NCBI GenBank assembly: GCA_016794665.1
Contig: JAEUHB010000162.1
Coordinates: 1-64,000 of the forward strand
Direction: 5' to 3'
Length of the DNA stretch: 64,000 nt
From: Opitutaceae bacterium
GTDB lineage: Bacteria; Verrucomicrobiota; Verrucomicrobiia; Opitutales; Opitutaceae
The position numbers were made by a program, and so were the translations under genes. The notes below the pieces were generated by a model, which had not been told where the DNA came from, searched no databases, and worked only from the letters and a program-made list of their open reading frames with translations. Numbering within the stretch: the first letter of the stretch is position 1; every line of letters starts with the position of its first letter. This document shows, one piece after another, positions 26,066-41,292 of this stretch.

Positions 26066-26794
26066 TTATTTCTTGGCAGCGGCCGCGGGTTTCGCGGCGG
26101 CCGCGGGCTTGGCAGCCTTCTCGGCCTTGGGCGCAGCGGCGGCGGGAACCGGCGCGCTCCACTGACCCTTGATCGCGGAACGGACGATCACATCGGAGCC
26201 GTTTGAGCCCGGGATCGCACCCTTCACGAGGATGAGATTTTTCTCCGCGATAACTTTGACGATGCGCAGATTTTGAACCGTGCGGCGGTCGCCGCCCATC
26301 CGACCCGGCATGCGCTGGTTCTTCCACGACCGGCCAGGCGTCTGGCGCATGCCGATCGAACCAATCCGGCGGTGAAACATAGAGCCGTGCGAAGCGGGGC
26401 CCCCGGCAACCCGGAAGCGCTTCACGACGCCTTGGAAGCCTTTGCCCTTGCTAATGCCGATGACATCAACGAGCTGGCCTTCGGTGAAGGAATCAGCCTT
26501 GACGATGTCGCCGACCTTCAGCGTGGCGGCGCCAACGAGGCGGACCTCAGCGAGGACGCGGGGCGCCGCCTGCAGGCCGGCCTTGAGCGCATGGCCCATT
26601 TCGCCGGCGGCGGTATTCTTGGGTTTCTTCTGTGCGAAACCGATTTGGACGGCGTCGTAGCCTTCCTTGGCGGCGGTCTTGACCTGCACCACGGTGCAGG
26701 GACCAGCTTCGACGACAGTGACCGGAACGAGCACATTGAAGGCGTCGTAGACTTGGGTCATGCCGAGCTTCTTGCCTAAAATTTCGGAGAGCAT
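26066..26794 (-). CDS. rplC: 50S ribosomal protein L3 with Lys/Ala-rich tail
   Basis: 242 residues. Core: GKKLGMTQVYD, KGKGFQGVVKRFRVAGGPASHGSMFHRRIGSIGMRQTPGRSWKNQRMPGRMGG and NLILVKGAIPGSNGSDVIV. The last ~30 residues are an AAAPKAEKAAKPAAAAKP-type tail. L3 binds near the peptidyl transferase centre and starts assembly. The 148-bp gap upstream (26795-26942) has no recognised gene; the GCTAACT-type motif at 26879-26893 is the only repeat-like feature. Confidence 0.97.
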   Translation of the reverse strand: MLSEILGKKLGMTQVYDAFNVLVPVTVVEAGPCTVVQVKTAAKEGYDAVQIGFAQKKPKNTAAGEMGHALKAGLQAAPRVLAEVRLVGAATLKVGDIVKADSFTEGQLVDVIGISKGKGFQGVVKRFRVAGGPASHGSMFHRRIGSIGMRQTPGRSWKNQRMPGRMGGDRRTVQNLRIVKVIAEKNLILVKGAIPGSNGSDVIVRSAIKGQWSAPVPAAAAPKAEKAAKPAAAAKPAAAAKK

Positions 26795-26942
26795 GGGCTA
26801 AGCGGTAGGTGGATTTGGTTCCGTTGAACGGACCTACTTTAGCGAGGGGCCTGGAGGTTCCGCGAGGGGACACAGGCAACTGCTAACTGTAGAGTGGGAG
26901 AATCCGGGTGCGGATTGTTTCGAGGGTGGGTTGAGGCGGGAC

Positions 26943-27251
26943 TCAGACGTTGATCGTGATGTCCACGCCGGACGGAAGGTTCAGCTTTTTCAGCTCATCC
27001 ACGGTCTGCGCCGTGGGCTCAATGATGTCGATGAGCCGCTTGTGAGTCCGGGTCTCGAACTGCTCCATCGACTTCTTGTCGACGTGCGGGGAACGATTGA
27101 CCGAGAGCTTCTCGATGCGGGTCGGGAGCGGAATGGGGCCGGAGACACGGGCGCCGGAGCGTTTGGCGGTCTCGACGATATCCTGGGCGGACTGATCGAT
27201 TACACGATAGTCGAAGCCCTGGAGTTTGATGCGAATTCGTTGGCCTTTCAT
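26943..27251 (-). CDS. rpsJ: 30S ribosomal protein S10
   Basis: 102 residues from the ATG at 27251 ([19 protein letters not shown]). Core features: [39 protein letters not shown] and LPSGVDITI. Also the NusB partner in antitermination. 22 bp after fusA with no tuf in between; upstream frame rejected as shadow. Confidence 0.97.
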   Translation of the reverse strand: MKGQRIRIKLQGFDYRVIDQSAQDIVETAKRSGARVSGPIPLPTRIEKLSVNRSPHVDKKSMEQFETRTHKRLIDIIEPTAQTVDELKKLNLPSGVDITINV

Positions 27252-27273
27252 GGCGGAAAAAAGAACGGAGGGA

Positions 27274-29469
27274 TCAGGTGCGGGCGGGAGCCTTGGAGGA
27301 GGTCTCGACAATCTTCGCGAGAAGCGAGTTGGGCACCTGCTCAAAGTGTGACGGGGTGATGCCGGCGCTCGCGCGTCCCTTGGAGAGGGAGCGGATGTCG
27401 GTCACGTAGCCAAACAGCATCTCGAGGGGCACGAACGCGCTGATGATGCACGCTCCGGCCTTGTTCTCCATGCCTTGAATCTGGCCGCGGCGACGGTTGA
27501 TGTCGCCCATGAGGTCCCCTTGGTATTCCTCGGGTGTGGTGACCTCGACGCCCATGATCGGCTCGAGCAGGATCGGATTGGCCTTCTTCATCGCCTCCTT
27601 GAAGCCGAAGATTCCGGCCATCTTGAACGCGAGTTCGGAGGAGTCGACCTCGTGGAAGGAGCCGTCGACGATGCGGACGATCACATCGACCACGGGGTAT
27701 CCGGCGACGACCCCGTTGTTGCAGCCTTCCATGATGCCGTCCGTGGCAGGCTTGATGAATTCCTTCGGGATCACGCCGCCGACGATTTCGTTGACGACCT
27801 CGATGCCCTTGCCCTTCTGGTTGGGCTCGATCTTGACGACGACGTGGCCGTATTGGCCCTTGCCGCCCGACTGCCGGATGAACTTACCCTCAGCCTCGGC
27901 GGGCTTCATGATCGTCTCGCGGTAGGCGATCTGGGGCTTGCCGGCGGTCGCCTCGACCTTGAACTCGCGCTTCATGCGATCACGAATGATGTCGAGGTGC
28001 AGCTCGCCCATACCGGCCAAAATGGTCTGGCCAGTGTCGGGGTCCGTCTTGACGCGGAGCGTGGGATCCTCGGCGACAAGGCGCTGGAGCGCAGTGCCCA
28101 TCTTTTCCTGGTCACCCTTCGAGTTGGGCTCGATCGACATCGAGATAACGGGCTCGGGGAAGGACGGCGGCTCGAGGCGGATGTCGAAATCCTCGTCGCA
28201 CAACGTATCACCGGTGATGACGTCCTTGACGCCCACGACGGCGCAGATGTCGCCGGCGTAAGCGAGCTCGATTTCCTCACGCTCGATGGCCCGCATGAGC
28301 ACGAGCCGGGACACGCGCTCGCTGCGCCGGGTGCGGGGATTGTATACGGACATGCCGCGTGGCAACGTGCCGGTGTAGATGCGGAAGAACACGAGCCGGC
28401 CCACGAACGGATCGTTCCAAAGCTTGAACGCCAGCCCGGCCATCTTGGCCTTGTCGTTCACCACGGCCTCGACTTCCTTGCCATCGCTGTCCTGGCCCTT
28501 CATCGGCGGGACGTCGATCGGGTTGGGCAGGTAATTGACCACGCAGTCGAGCAGGCGTTGCACGCCCTTCTTCTTGAAGGCCGAGCCGGGAACCACACCC
28601 GTGAATTGAAGCGAGATGGTGGCTTTGCGAACGCCCAGCATCAACTCGTCGACGGTGATTTCCTCCCCGCCGAGATATTTCTCCGCGATGGCATCATCAA
28701 AATCGGAAACAGCCTCGATGAGCTTGTCGCGGTATTCCTTCGCTTGCGCGGCCATCTCGGCCGGGATAGGCATGGTCTTCGGGTTCAGGCCCAACTGATC
28801 GCCCGGATTCTCCTCAAAGGAGTAGGCCACGTTTTGCACGAGGTCGACCAGACCTGAGAAGTTCTCTTCCTTGCCGATCGGCAGGAATATCGGGTGCGCA
28901 TTGGCCTTCAGCTTCTCGCGCATCTCGGACACCGCGCGGAAGAAGTCCGCGCCCGTGCGATCCATCTTGTTGATGAACGCGATGCGGGGGACGCGATACT
29001 TGTTGGCCTGACGCCATACAGTCTCGGATTGCGGCTGAACACCAGCGACGGCGCAGAAGACCGCGACAGCGCCATCGAGGACGCGCAGCGAGCGCTCGAC
29101 CTCGGCCGTGAAATCCACGTGGCCAGGGGTGTCGATGATGTTGATGCGCTGCTTGATTCCCTTCCACGGGCCCCACGACGCGTTCCACGCGCAGGAAATG
29201 GCGGCGGCTGTGATTGTGATCCCGCGCTCGCGCTCCTGCTCCATCCAATCGGTGACGGTGGTTCCCTCGTGCACCTCGCCCATCTTGTGGACGGCGCCGG
29301 AGTAAAACAGGATGCGCTCGGTCGTCGTCGTCTTGCCCGCGTCGATGTGCGCGGCGATGCCGATGTTGCGCGTCCACTCGAGCGGGAACGGGCGGTCCTT
29401 GTGATTCACCGGCGAAATCTTCGCTTTGTCGGTGACGATGGTGATCTTGGGAGCGGCTGCAGCAGACAT
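27274..29469 (-). CDS. fusA: Elongation factor G
   Basis: 731 residues, ~30 longer than E. coli EF-G because of an N-terminal leader ([18 protein letters not shown]) before the GTPase domain. G1 [13 protein letters not shown]2 [14 protein letters not shown]3 [10 protein letters not shown]4 NKMDRTGAD. Domains II to V follow, with domain [19 protein letters not shown]. It translocates tRNA and mRNA. The GTPase motifs are intact. Position rpsL-rpsG-fusA is standard. Confidence 0.97.
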   Translation of the reverse strand: MSAAAAPKITIVTDKAKISPVNHKDRPFPLEWTRNIGIAAHIDAGKTTTTERILFYSGAVHKMGEVHEGTTVTDWMEQERERGITITAAAISCAWNASWGPWKGIKQRINIIDTPGHVDFTAEVERSLRVLDGAVAVFCAVAGVQPQSETVWRQANKYRVPRIAFINKMDRTGADFFRAVSEMREKLKANAHPIFLPIGKEENFSGLVDLVQNVAYSFEENPGDQLGLNPKTMPIPAEMAAQAKEYRDKLIEAVSDFDDAIAEKYLGGEEITVDELMLGVRKATISLQFTGVVPGSAFKKKGVQRLLDCVVNYLPNPIDVPPMKGQDSDGKEVEAVVNDKAKMAGLAFKLWNDPFVGRLVFFRIYTGTLPRGMSVYNPRTRRSERVSRLVLMRAIEREEIELAYAGDICAVVGVKDVITGDTLCDEDFDIRLEPPSFPEPVISMSIEPNSKGDQEKMGTALQRLVAEDPTLRVKTDPDTGQTILAGMGELHLDIIRDRMKREFKVEATAGKPQIAYRETIMKPAEAEGKFIRQSGGKGQYGHVVVKIEPNQKGKGIEVVNEIVGGVIPKEFIKPATDGIMEGCNNGVVAGYPVVDVIVRIVDGSFHEVDSSELAFKMAGIFGFKEAMKKANPILLEPIMGVEVTTPEEYQGDLMGDINRRRGQIQGMENKAGACIISAFVPLEMLFGYVTDIRSLSKGRASAGITPSHFEQVPNSLLAKIVETSSKAPART

Positions 29470-29489
29470 GGAAATCGGCCCGAAAAGGG

Positions 29490-29963
29490 TTACCAGCGGA
29501 GGTGGGCAAAGGCCCGGTTGGCCTGCGCCATCTTGTGCGTGTCTTCCTTCTTCTTCACAACCGAGCCCGTGTTGTTGTAGGCATCGATGATCTCAGCGGC
29601 GAGCGCGTCCTTCATCGGCATGCCCTTGCGGCCGCCGGCAGCATCAACGATCCAACGCAACGCGAGGGACTCCTGACGCTCGAACGAAATCTCCACCGGC
29701 ACCTGATAGGTGGCGCCACCGACCCGGCGGCTCTTCACCTCAAGGCGCGGACGCGCATTCTCCAAGGCGCCAAGCATCAGATCAACCGGATCCCCTTTCT
29801 CGAGTTTCTCGGAGACCTTTTCGAATGCTCCGTAGACAATGCGCTGGGCAAGGTTCTTTTTGCCATCCTTCATGATGACGTTCACGAGGTGAGCAACGAG
29901 CACGCTGTTGTAGCGCGCGTCGGGGACGGTCTGGCGTTTGTCGGCTCTGTGGCGGCGGGACAT
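29490..29963 (-). CDS. rpsG: 30S ribosomal protein S7
   Basis: 157 residues. [61 protein letters not shown] and [12 protein letters not shown] at the C terminus. Head assembly protein; the str operon repressor in E. coli. 27 bp after rpsL. Confidence 0.97.
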   Translation of the reverse strand: MSRRHRADKRQTVPDARYNSVLVAHLVNVIMKDGKKNLAQRIVYGAFEKVSEKLEKGDPVDLMLGALENARPRLEVKSRRVGGATYQVPVEISFERQESLALRWIVDAAGGRKGMPMKDALAAEIIDAYNNTGSVVKKKEDTHKMAQANRAFAHLRW

Positions 29964-29990
29964 GGCGAAATCGGGTGTGGGAGCTTGAGC

Positions 29991-30371
29991 TTACTTCGCG
30001 GCCTTCGGGCGCTTGACGCCGTATTTGGAACGCGAGCGACGGCGCTTCTCGACGCCGGTTGAATCTAGGGTGCCGCGGACAATGTGGTAGCGGACGCCGG
30101 GAAGGTCCTTCACGCGGCCACCGCGCACGAGCACGATGGAGTGCTCCTGGAGGCTGTGGCCTTCGTCGGGGATGTAGGAGATGACCTCGCTGCCGTTGGT
30201 GAGGCGAACCTTCGCGACCTTGCGGATGGCGGAGTTCGGCTTCTTCGGCGTGCGCGTCATCACCTGCACGCACACCCCGCGGCGGAAGGGGTTGCGATCG
30301 AGCGCCGGAGACTTCGACTTCGCGGTCACGCGGCGGCGGCCTTTGCGCACGAGTTGGTTGATGGTCGGCAT
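29991..30371 (-). CDS. rpsL: 30S ribosomal protein S12
   Basis: 126 residues. [41 protein letters not shown] and [17 protein letters not shown]. The lysines of TPKKPNSA and RVKDLPG are the streptomycin-sensitive residues. First gene after the two terminators, so it probably has its own promoter in the 30372-30618 stretch. Confidence 0.97.
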   Translation of the reverse strand: MPTINQLVRKGRRRVTAKSKSPALDRNPFRRGVCVQVMTRTPKKPNSAIRKVAKVRLTNGSEVISYIPDEGHSLQEHSIVLVRGGRVKDLPGVRYHIVRGTLDSTGVEKRRRSRSKYGVKRPKAAK

Positions 30372-30618
30372 GTGGGAGACGTTGGCTTGCGAGTGAGAAG
30401 AGACGAAAAGGTTTGGACGCTACTTTGTGCGGAAAGCTCGGCAAGAACTTTCTCGCGAAAAGTAACTTTAGTCGCGGCCGCACGAGTGGAGTTCGCGCCG
30501 CTGCTGTAGTGAAGCGGTCACCAGCCTGCGGGCACCGCGGATGTCCTGACGAGGAGGAACCGTGAGCTTTGCACCCGAGCCACGAACCACAAGCTCGAAT
30601 TGGCCCGCCCCTCATCAG

Positions 30619-30649
30619 GAAAAAAAACGCCCGCTCAAAAGAGCGGGCG
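30619..30649 (-). terminator. Second Rho-independent terminator between rpoC and rpsL
   Basis: A 9-bp GC stem (30628-30636 with 30641-30649, CGCCCGCTC/GAGCGGGCG), loop AAAA, followed on the minus strand by at least seven U. It lies ~107 nt downstream of the rpoC terminator. Confidence 0.88.
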
Positions 30650-30755
30650 GAAACCGATAGGAGCTAAGCTCTACACTCGATTTATTAGCGGGAGGATCTG
30701 TGACGGTGCCGGCCGCGTTCCGGCTGACAAGGCCTAGTTATGCACATTCGGTTCA

Positions 30756-30784
30756 CAAAAAAGCCGCGGTCGAAACCGCGGCTT
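30756..30784 (-). terminator. rpoC terminator with UUCG tetraloop
   Basis: A 10-bp stem (30761-30770 with 30775-30784, AAGCCGCGGT/ACCGCGGCTT) closed on the minus strand by UUCG and followed by six U. It lies 25 bp after the rpoC stop. Confidence 0.92.
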
Positions 30785-30809
30785 CTTAAGGGTTGAAACC
30801 GATGCGAAC

Positions 30810-33800
30810 TCAGCTCGCCGTCGCGGCCGCAGCCTCGGCTGGCCTTGCGTCCTCCACGGGCAGCTCGGCGCCAAACGGAAGCGTGATCTTGAGCTGCTTG
30901 TATTTCGGCAGGCCTGTGCCCGCCGGAATCAGATGACCCATGATGACGTTCTCCTTGAAGCCGCGCAGGAGATCGACCTTTCCGAGGGTGGAGGCGTCGG
31001 TGAGCACACGGGTCGTTTCCTGGAAGCTCGCGGCCGAGATGAAGCTCTCGGTCTCGAGCGAAGCCTTGGTGATGCCGAGCAGGATCGGCTCGGCCTCGGC
31101 GGGCTTACCGCCGGCCTCCTCGATGCGCTTGTTTTCCGCGAGGAACGTGGCGCGATCGACTTGCTCGCCCCAGAAGTTCTCCGTGTCGCCCGGATCGGTG
31201 ATGCGGACCTTGCGGAGCATCTGGCGGATGATGATCTCGATGTGCTTGTCGTTAATCGTCACGCCCTGCAGGCGATAGACCTCCTGCACCTGCGAGATGA
31301 GGAAGTCGTAGAGCGCGGAAGGCCCGAGGATCTCGAGGATCTCGTGCGGATCCGCTGCGCCCTCGGTCAAGTGCTGACCCTTGTGGACGACGTCACCGGG
31401 CTGCACGATGATGTGCTTGCCGGTGGCGATCAGATGCTCCTCCTCCTGCGAGGTCTCCTCGTTCTTCACGACGAGCTTGCGCTTGCCGCGCACGGTGCCC
31501 TCGAACGAAACAATTCCGTCGATACGCGACATTTCGGCCGCGTCCTTCGGGCGGCGGGCCTCGAAGAGCTCCGCGACGCGCGGCAAGCCGCCCGTGATGT
31601 CCTTGGTCTTCGACGCCTGGCGGGGAGTCTTGGCCAGCAAAGCACCGGGGGCGATGGTGTCGCCCTCGTTGACCGCGATTTGCGCACCGACCGGGATCGA
31701 GTAGGCCGCGAGCGCCTTGTTGCGGGCGTCACGCACCTCGATCTGCGGATTGAGATCCTCCTTGTGCTCGATGACGACGGTGGCGATGCGGCCGGACGAC
31801 TCGTCGAGCTCGCGCTTCACCGTGACGCCGGGGATCATGTCCTTGAAGTGCAGCGAGCCGCCTTTTTCCGAGAGGACCGGCACATTGTAAGGATCCCACT
31901 GCGCAAGCACCGCGCCCTTCTCGATCTTCCCGCCGTCGGCGACGTGGAGATAGGAGCCGACAACGATGTTGTAGACTTCGAGTTCCTTGTCATCGCCATC
32001 GAGGATCTGGATGGTGCCGGTCTTGTTGAGGGCGATGGACCCGCCGTCCGCCGTCTCGACGAGGCGCAGTCCGCGATATTTCACCTTGCCGGCGGCCTTG
32101 ACGCGGATTTCCGGCGTCTTGAAGCCACCGCTGGCGACGCCGCCAATGTGGAACGTGCGCATGGTGAGCTGCGTGCCCGGCTCGCCGATCGACTGCGCCG
32201 CGATGATGCCGACGGAGTCACCGATCTTGGCGACCTTGTTGGTCGCGGGATTGATGCCATACGACTTGGCGTCGATGCCGCCCTTGGCGATCGAGGTGAG
32301 CGGAGACATGACCTTCACGCGCTCGATGCCGACCTCGTCGATCTTGGCGGCCATCTCCTCCGTGATGAGTTCGCCGGCGCCGACGAGGATTTCGGACGGG
32401 TTGATTGGGTTGGGCACGTCGTCGCTTGAGAAGCGGCCGACGATACGCTCACGAAGGCCGACGATTTCGTCATCGCCCTCGAAGATCGCCTTCTTCCAAA
32501 CGCCGTCGCGGGAGCCGCAGTCGTCCTCCGCGATGATGACGTCCATCGCGACGTCGCACAGCTTGCGGGTGAGGTAGCCGGCGTCGGCGGTCTTAAGCGC
32601 CGTATCCGCGAGGCCCTTTCGGGCGCCGTGGGTCGAGATGAAGTATTCGAGCACGGTGAGGCCCTCGCGGAACGAGGACAGGATGGGACGCTCGATGATC
32701 TCGCCGGACGGCTTGGCCATGAGGCCGCGGGTGCCGCAGAGCTGGCGCACCTGCTGCTTGTTACCGCGGGCGCCCGAGTCCATCATGATGTAGACGGGAT
32801 TCACCTCGTTGCGGCCGTCGTTGTTCTCGAGCTTCGCGAACACCGCCTTGGCAATCTGGTCGGTGGCGCTGGTCCAGATGTCGACGACCTTGTTGTAGCG
32901 CTCGCCGTCGGTGATGATACCCTTGTTAAACTGGCCCTCGACCTCGGAGATCTTTTTCCGGGAATCGGAAACGATCTCCTTTTTCGAGTCGGGGATGATC
33001 ATGTCGTCGATGCCGATCGAGATGCCGGCCTGGAAGGCGGTCTGGAAACCGAGCTCCTTGAGCTTGTCGAGCGTCTCAACGGTGATGACGTTGCCGGAGA
33101 GCTTGTAGGTGTTGAGGATGAGGTCCCCGAGCTTGCTCTTCGGCACCGGGAAATTCACGAAGCCAAGGCCCGCCGGCCAGATCTGGTTGAAGATCACGCG
33201 GCCCACGGTGGTGCGGACGGTCTTGCGCTTGGGATCGCCGAAGACGGATTCCTTGCCAAAATCGGGATTCGGCACCTCGACCCAGTCGTGCATCTTCATT
33301 GCGCCGTCGGCCTTGGCGTAGAGGACCTCCTGCAAGCCCGAGAGCAGCGGCACGCGCTGGCTCTTGGCCGGCTTGGTGCGGGGCTCAATCGTCAGGTAAT
33401 ACGCGCCCAGGACGATGTCCTGCGACGGGGTGAGGATCGGCTTGCCGGAGGACGGCGAGAAGATGTTCGACGTCGCCATCATGAGAAGCTTGCACTCCAT
33501 GATCGCCTCGAGCGAAAGCGGCACGTGGACTGCCATCTGGTCCCCGTCGAAGTCCGCGTTGTAGGCGGTGCAGACGAGCGGGTGAATGCGGATGGCTTCG
33601 CCCTCAATGAGGATCGGCTCGAAAGCTTGGATCGACAGACGGTGGAGCGTGGGCGCGCGATTGAGCAGGACCGGGTGGCCCTTTGTGACTTCCTCAAGAA
33701 TGTCCCATACTTCCGGAGACTTCTTCTCGATCATCTTGCGGGCACCGCGGACGGTGTGCACGAAGCCGAGTTCCTTCAGGCGGCGGATGATGAACGGCTC

Positions 33801-34961
33801 GAAGAGCACCAGCGCCATCTTCTTCGGCAGACCGCACTGGTTGAGCTTCAGCTCAGGACCGATGACAATGACCGAGCGGCCGGAGTAATCGACGCGCTTG
33901 CCGAGCAAGTTCTGGCGGAAACGACCCTGCTTGCCCTTGAGCATGTCCGAGAGGGACTTCAAGGGACGGTTGCCGGCGCCCGTGACGGGGCGGCCGTGAC
34001 GGCCGTTGTCGAAGAGCGCGTCGACCGCCTCCTGCAGCATGCGCTTTTCGTTGTGAATGATCACATCGGGCGTCTTCAACTGCATCAAGTTCCGCAGGCG
34101 ATTATTGCGGTTGATGACGCGACGATAGAGGTCGTTGAGATCGGAGGTCGCGAAACGGCCGCCCTCAAGCGGGACCAGCGGACGCAGGTCGGGCGGGATG
34201 ACGGGCAGCACTTCGAGCACCATCCACTCCGGACGGCTCTTCGAGTGGATGAATCCTTGGATGACCTTCAGGCGCTTCGAGAGCTTCTTCTTGATCTGCT
34301 TCGATTTCGTCGCGCGCATCTGCTCCTGCAGCTCGGCGACGGTGGCCTCCATGTCGGTCTTCACGAGGGCATCGCGGACCGCCTCGGCGCCCATCTTGGC
34401 GACGAACGAATCGTCACCGTATTCGTCGAGCGCCTGGCGATACTCGGTGTCGGTTAGGAGCTGCTTCATCTCGAGCGGGGTCTTGCCCGGATCGATGACC
34501 ATGTAGTTCTCGTAGTAGATGACGCGCTCGAGCGAGCGCGCGGTCATGTCGAGGAGCAGGCCGAGACGGCTCGGCATGGACTTGAGGAACCAGATGTGAG
34601 CGACCGGAACGGCGAGCTCGATGTGGCCCATGCGCTCGCGGCGGACGCGCGCGATCGTCACCTCGACGCCGCAGCGATCACAGATGACGTCCTTGTATTT
34701 GATGCGCTTGTATTTTCCGCAGGCGCACTCGTAGTCGCGCACGGGGCCGAAGATCTTCTGGCAGAAGAGGCCGCCCGGCTCGGGCTTAAAGGTGCGGTAG
34801 TTGATCGTCTCGGGGTTCTTCACCTCGCCCTTCGACCATTTACGGATGGTCTCGGGGGAAGCGACCGTGATGGACACGCAGTCGAAGGCGGCGCCCTCTT
34901 CGCCAAGGGCTTCGCGCGCCTCATTCCGGGTAACAGCGGCGGTCTCGTTGGGTTGAATCAT
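30810..34961 (-). CDS. rpoC: RNA polymerase beta' subunit
   Basis: 1383 residues. N-terminal zinc ribbon ([24 protein letters not shown], ~78-101), the active-site loop [15 protein letters not shown] with the three catalytic Asp, the trigger loop/bridge region ([26 protein letters not shown]) and the second zinc site (CGSRDG ... RTFHIGG). It ends with a short Ala-rich tail. The Shine-Dalgarno AGGGAG lies 10 nt before the ATG; 52 bp after rpoB. Confidence 0.98.
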   Translation of the reverse strand: MIQPNETAAVTRNEAREALGEEGAAFDCVSITVASPETIRKWSKGEVKNPETINYRTFKPEPGGLFCQKIFGPVRDYECACGKYKRIKYKDVICDRCGVEVTIARVRRERMGHIELAVPVAHIWFLKSMPSRLGLLLDMTARSLERVIYYENYMVIDPGKTPLEMKQLLTDTEYRQALDEYGDDSFVAKMGAEAVRDALVKTDMEATVAELQEQMRATKSKQIKKKLSKRLKVIQGFIHSKSRPEWMVLEVLPVIPPDLRPLVPLEGGRFATSDLNDLYRRVINRNNRLRNLMQLKTPDVIIHNEKRMLQEAVDALFDNGRHGRPVTGAGNRPLKSLSDMLKGKQGRFRQNLLGKRVDYSGRSVIVIGPELKLNQCGLPKKMALVLFEPFIIRRLKELGFVHTVRGARKMIEKKSPEVWDILEEVTKGHPVLLNRAPTLHRLSIQAFEPILIEGEAIRIHPLVCTAYNADFDGDQMAVHVPLSLEAIMECKLLMMATSNIFSPSSGKPILTPSQDIVLGAYYLTIEPRTKPAKSQRVPLLSGLQEVLYAKADGAMKMHDWVEVPNPDFGKESVFGDPKRKTVRTTVGRVIFNQIWPAGLGFVNFPVPKSKLGDLILNTYKLSGNVITVETLDKLKELGFQTAFQAGISIGIDDMIIPDSKKEIVSDSRKKISEVEGQFNKGIITDGERYNKVVDIWTSATDQIAKAVFAKLENNDGRNEVNPVYIMMDSGARGNKQQVRQLCGTRGLMAKPSGEIIERPILSSFREGLTVLEYFISTHGARKGLADTALKTADAGYLTRKLCDVAMDVIIAEDDCGSRDGVWKKAIFEGDDEIVGLRERIVGRFSSDDVPNPINPSEILVGAGELITEEMAAKIDEVGIERVKVMSPLTSIAKGGIDAKSYGINPATNKVAKIGDSVGIIAAQSIGEPGTQLTMRTFHIGGVASGGFKTPEIRVKAAGKVKYRGLRLVETADGGSIALNKTGTIQILDGDDKELEVYNIVVGSYLHVADGGKIEKGAVLAQWDPYNVPVLSEKGGSLHFKDMIPGVTVKRELDESSGRIATVVIEHKEDLNPQIEVRDARNKALAAYSIPVGAQIAVNEGDTIAPGALLAKTPRQASKTKDITGGLPRVAELFEARRPKDAAEMSRIDGIVSFEGTVRGKRKLVVKNEETSQEEEHLIATGKHIIVQPGDVVHKGQHLTEGAADPHEILEILGPSALYDFLISQVQEVYRLQGVTINDKHIEIIIRQMLRKVRITDPGDTENFWGEQVDRATFLAENKRIEEAGGKPAEAEPILLGITKASLETESFISAASFQETTRVLTDASTLGKVDLLRGFKENVIMGHLIPAGTGLPKYKQLKITLPFGAELPVEDARPAEAAAATAS

Positions 34962-35013
34962 TTTGGTGTCTCCCTGAATTTTTGTGAAAGGATGAAGGCG
35001 GACGGAGCCACGG

Positions 35014-38793
<3,780 letters not shown>

Positions 38794-38898
38794 GGGAGTT
38801 TCCCGGTAGAGATTGCGAGACGAAGGGAGGAAGCGCCGCGGAACGGGTCAGCGGACGCGGCGGACAGCGGACGAAAGAACAGAAAACGAAAAGGCAAA

Positions 38899-38928
38899 GG
38901 ACAGGCCGCCGAAGGAGGCGGCCTGTCC
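38899..38928 (-). terminator. Attenuator-like hairpin between rplL and rpoB
   Basis: A perfect 12-bp stem (38899-38910 with 38917-38928, GGACAGGCCGCC/GGCGGCCTGTCC), 6-nt loop, followed on the minus strand by an interrupted U run (TTTGCCTTTTCG). It sits in the same place as the E. coli rplL-rpoB attenuator, so partial termination is likely. Confidence 0.75.
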
Positions 38929-38977
38929 CGTGAAAAACGGAAGTTGTGCGAGGGAAATCGCCAAGCTTCGCGGCGGC

Positions 38978-39364
<387 letters not shown>

Positions 39365-39503
39365 GATGACTGCTCCTGAGGCGGACTAGCGATTTCGGGA
39401 AATGAAACGCATTTAAGGGACGTATCCCCTAGCCTGCCCCGTTGGGATGTTTTGCTTTGCCCAGCTCGCGCCGGGAAATGGTTGCGGGTTATGGGTGATG
39501 GGA

Positions 39504-39995
39504 TCAGGCGGCGGCCGGCTGATCCTTTTTGACCTTGGCGTCGAGGACGCGGACAAAGGCGGCGGCGTTGCTCTTGAGCAGCCCGAGGAACTGCGAGCGC
39601 AGCGCGTCGAACGGCGGCAGGTCGGCGATCTTCGCGAGGTCGGCGGCGGACACGAGCTTCTTGTCGATCACGCCGACCTTGAGCTCGAGCTTCTGCTTTT
39701 CCTCGAAGAATTTCTTCAGGATTTTGGCGACGCCAGCGGCGTTCTTGCCGCCCATGACAATGGCGGTGGGACCAACGAGCGCGGACTCAAACGCAGGCAG
39801 GCCAAGCGCCTTGGCGGCGATGCGCAGCGAGGAGTTCTTCACGACGTGGAACTCCGCCTTCTCCGCGGCGAGCTTCTTGCGAAGGTCGGCGGTGTCGGCG
39901 ACGGTCACCTTGGTGAAGTTCGCGAGAATGACGTAGTCGGACTTCTTGAGGTGGTTGTCGACCTCGGCGATCAGGTATTGTTTTTCGGCTCTCAT
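39504..39995 (-). CDS. rplJ: 50S ribosomal protein L10
   Basis: 163 residues. MRAEKQYLIAEVDNHLKKSDYVILANFTKVTVADTADLRKKL, EFHVVKNSSLRIAAK and the C-terminal L12-binding helix (PPFDALRSQFLGLLKSNAAAFVRVLDAK). It anchors L7/L12 and represses rplJL in E. coli. GAGGAG Shine-Dalgarno; 11 bp after rplA. Confidence 0.96.
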   Translation of the reverse strand: MRAEKQYLIAEVDNHLKKSDYVILANFTKVTVADTADLRKKLAAEKAEFHVVKNSSLRIAAKALGLPAFESALVGPTAIVMGGKNAAGVAKILKKFFEEKQKLELKVGVIDKKLVSAADLAKIADLPPFDALRSQFLGLLKSNAAAFVRVLDAKVKKDQPAAA

Positions 39996-40006
39996 GGTCG
40001 GGCTCC

Positions 40007-40705
40007 TCAGTATTTCGAGAACTCGGTGGACGCGATCCGCACACCGGGGCTCATGCTGGACGAGATCGTGACGGACTTGATGAAGCCGGAGCCCTTGAAG
40101 GTCGCAGGCTTGGCCTTGCCCACCGCCTCGAGGACCGTGGCGGCGTTCTCCAAAATCTGCGCGGTCGTGAACGAGCGCTTGCCGACGCCGACGCCCATGT
40201 TGGCGGTCTTGTCCATCTTGAACTCCACGCGGCCGGCCTTGACGGCCTTGATGCCTGCGCGGATGTCATCGGTGACGGTGCCGGCCTTGGGATTGGGCAT
40301 GAGTCCCTTGGGACCGAGGACACGGGCGAGCGAGCGCACCTGCTTCATCGCCTCCGTCGTCGCGATGGCGACATCAAACTCAAGCCAGCCATCGGTGATC
40401 TTCTTCATGAGCTCGGCGAGGCCGGCCTCATCGGCGCCCGCGGCGAGGGCGGCAGGGGCGTCGTCCGTGAAGACAATCACACGCACCTTCTTGCCGGAGC
40501 CATTGGGCAACGGAGTCGTGCCGCGGACGTTCTGGTCGCCAGAGGCGCCGTCGACGCTCAGGCGGAAGGAGAGCTCGACGGTCTCGTCGAACTTGGCCTT
40601 GGGGAACTTGGCGAGGATTTCAACCGCTTCCTTGAGCGGGTAGTCCTTCGCGAGATCGGCCACCTTGGCGGCGGCTTGGTATCGTTTGCTGGGTTTCTTT
40701 GCCAT
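40007..40705 (-). CDS. rplA: 50S ribosomal protein L1
   Basis: 232 residues. KPSKRYQAAAKV, GTTPLPNGSGKKVRVIVF, RVLGPKGLMPNPKAGTVT and VGVGKRSF define L1, the stalk protein that repositions E-site tRNA and represses rplKA translation. AAGGAA Shine-Dalgarno. 135 bp separate it from rplK. Confidence 0.97.
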   Translation of the reverse strand: MAKKPSKRYQAAAKVADLAKDYPLKEAVEILAKFPKAKFDETVELSFRLSVDGASGDQNVRGTTPLPNGSGKKVRVIVFTDDAPAALAAGADEAGLAELMKKITDGWLEFDVAIATTEAMKQVRSLARVLGPKGLMPNPKAGTVTDDIRAGIKAVKAGRVEFKMDKTANMGVGVGKRSFTTAQILENAATVLEAVGKAKPATFKGSGFIKSVTISSSMSPGVRIASTEFSKY

Positions 40706-40840
40706 CGGTTTTCCTTGCGGTTCAAGCGGCCGGAAGGCCTCCCGCGGGTGGTTTTCTCAGGTTGCAGGGACCAGCGTGGCCGCGACGTGAAGCCCGTGAG
40801 GCGCTCGCATCGCGTCGTTGCCGGAGCCGGCGAAAAGTGT

Positions 40841-41266
40841 TCAGTCGACGACCTCGATGCCCATATTGCGGGCGGTGCCGGCGATGACCTTGATGCCAGC
40901 CTCGGGGGTGTTGGCGTTCAAGTCAGCCTTCTTGATGTTGTAGATCTCGAGCAGCTGTTTCTTGGTGACCTTGCCAACCTTGTCCTGGTTGGGCTTGGCG
41001 GAACCGCTCGCGATGTTGGCGGCCTTCTTGAGGAGGACGGAGGCCGGCGGCGACTTGAGGATGAACGTAAAGCTCTTGTCGGAAAAAACGGTGATGACCA
41101 CGGGCAGAATCATGCCGTTCTGGTCCTTGGTCCGCGCGTTGAATTCCTTGCAGAACGCCATGATGTTGACGCCTTGCGCGCCGAGCGCGGGGCCGACCGG
41201 GGGCGCGGGATTCGCGGCGCCGGCGGGCAACTGGAGGCGGATGTAACCTTGGATTTTCTTGGCCAT
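40841..41266 (-). CDS. rplK: 50S ribosomal protein L11
   Basis: 141 residues. [40 protein letters not shown] and the C-terminal [41 protein letters not shown]. Part of the GTPase-associated centre and the target of stringent-response sensing and thiopeptides. 26 bp after nusG. Confidence 0.97.
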   Translation of the reverse strand: MAKKIQGYIRLQLPAGAANPAPPVGPALGAQGVNIMAFCKEFNARTKDQNGMILPVVITVFSDKSFTFILKSPPASVLLKKAANIASGSAKPNQDKVGKVTKKQLLEIYNIKKADLNANTPEAGIKVIAGTARNMGIEVVD

Positions 41267-41292
41267 GTGGAAAAGGGTTCAGCACTATGCGC

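Larger units (their letters stand above)
30372..30809. other. 438-bp intergenic region between rpsL and rpoC
   Basis: No protein gene is supported. It holds two minus-strand terminator hairpins (30619-30649 and 30756-30784) with a ~107-nt stretch between them. A remaining 247-bp leader (30372-30618) must carry the promoter for the str/S10/spc/alpha genes. A convincing -35/-10 pair could not be picked by eye. Confidence 0.6.

Noticed and set aside
27475-28857. Plus-strand open frame of 460 codons
   Set aside because: Exact antisense of fusA; Asp/Leu/Val/His-rich composition is the reversed codon pattern.
30651-30755. A tRNA or small peptide gene between the two terminators
   Set aside because: No cloverleaf fits, and the only short frames stop within a few codons without an SD. 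Kept only as a possible small RNA.
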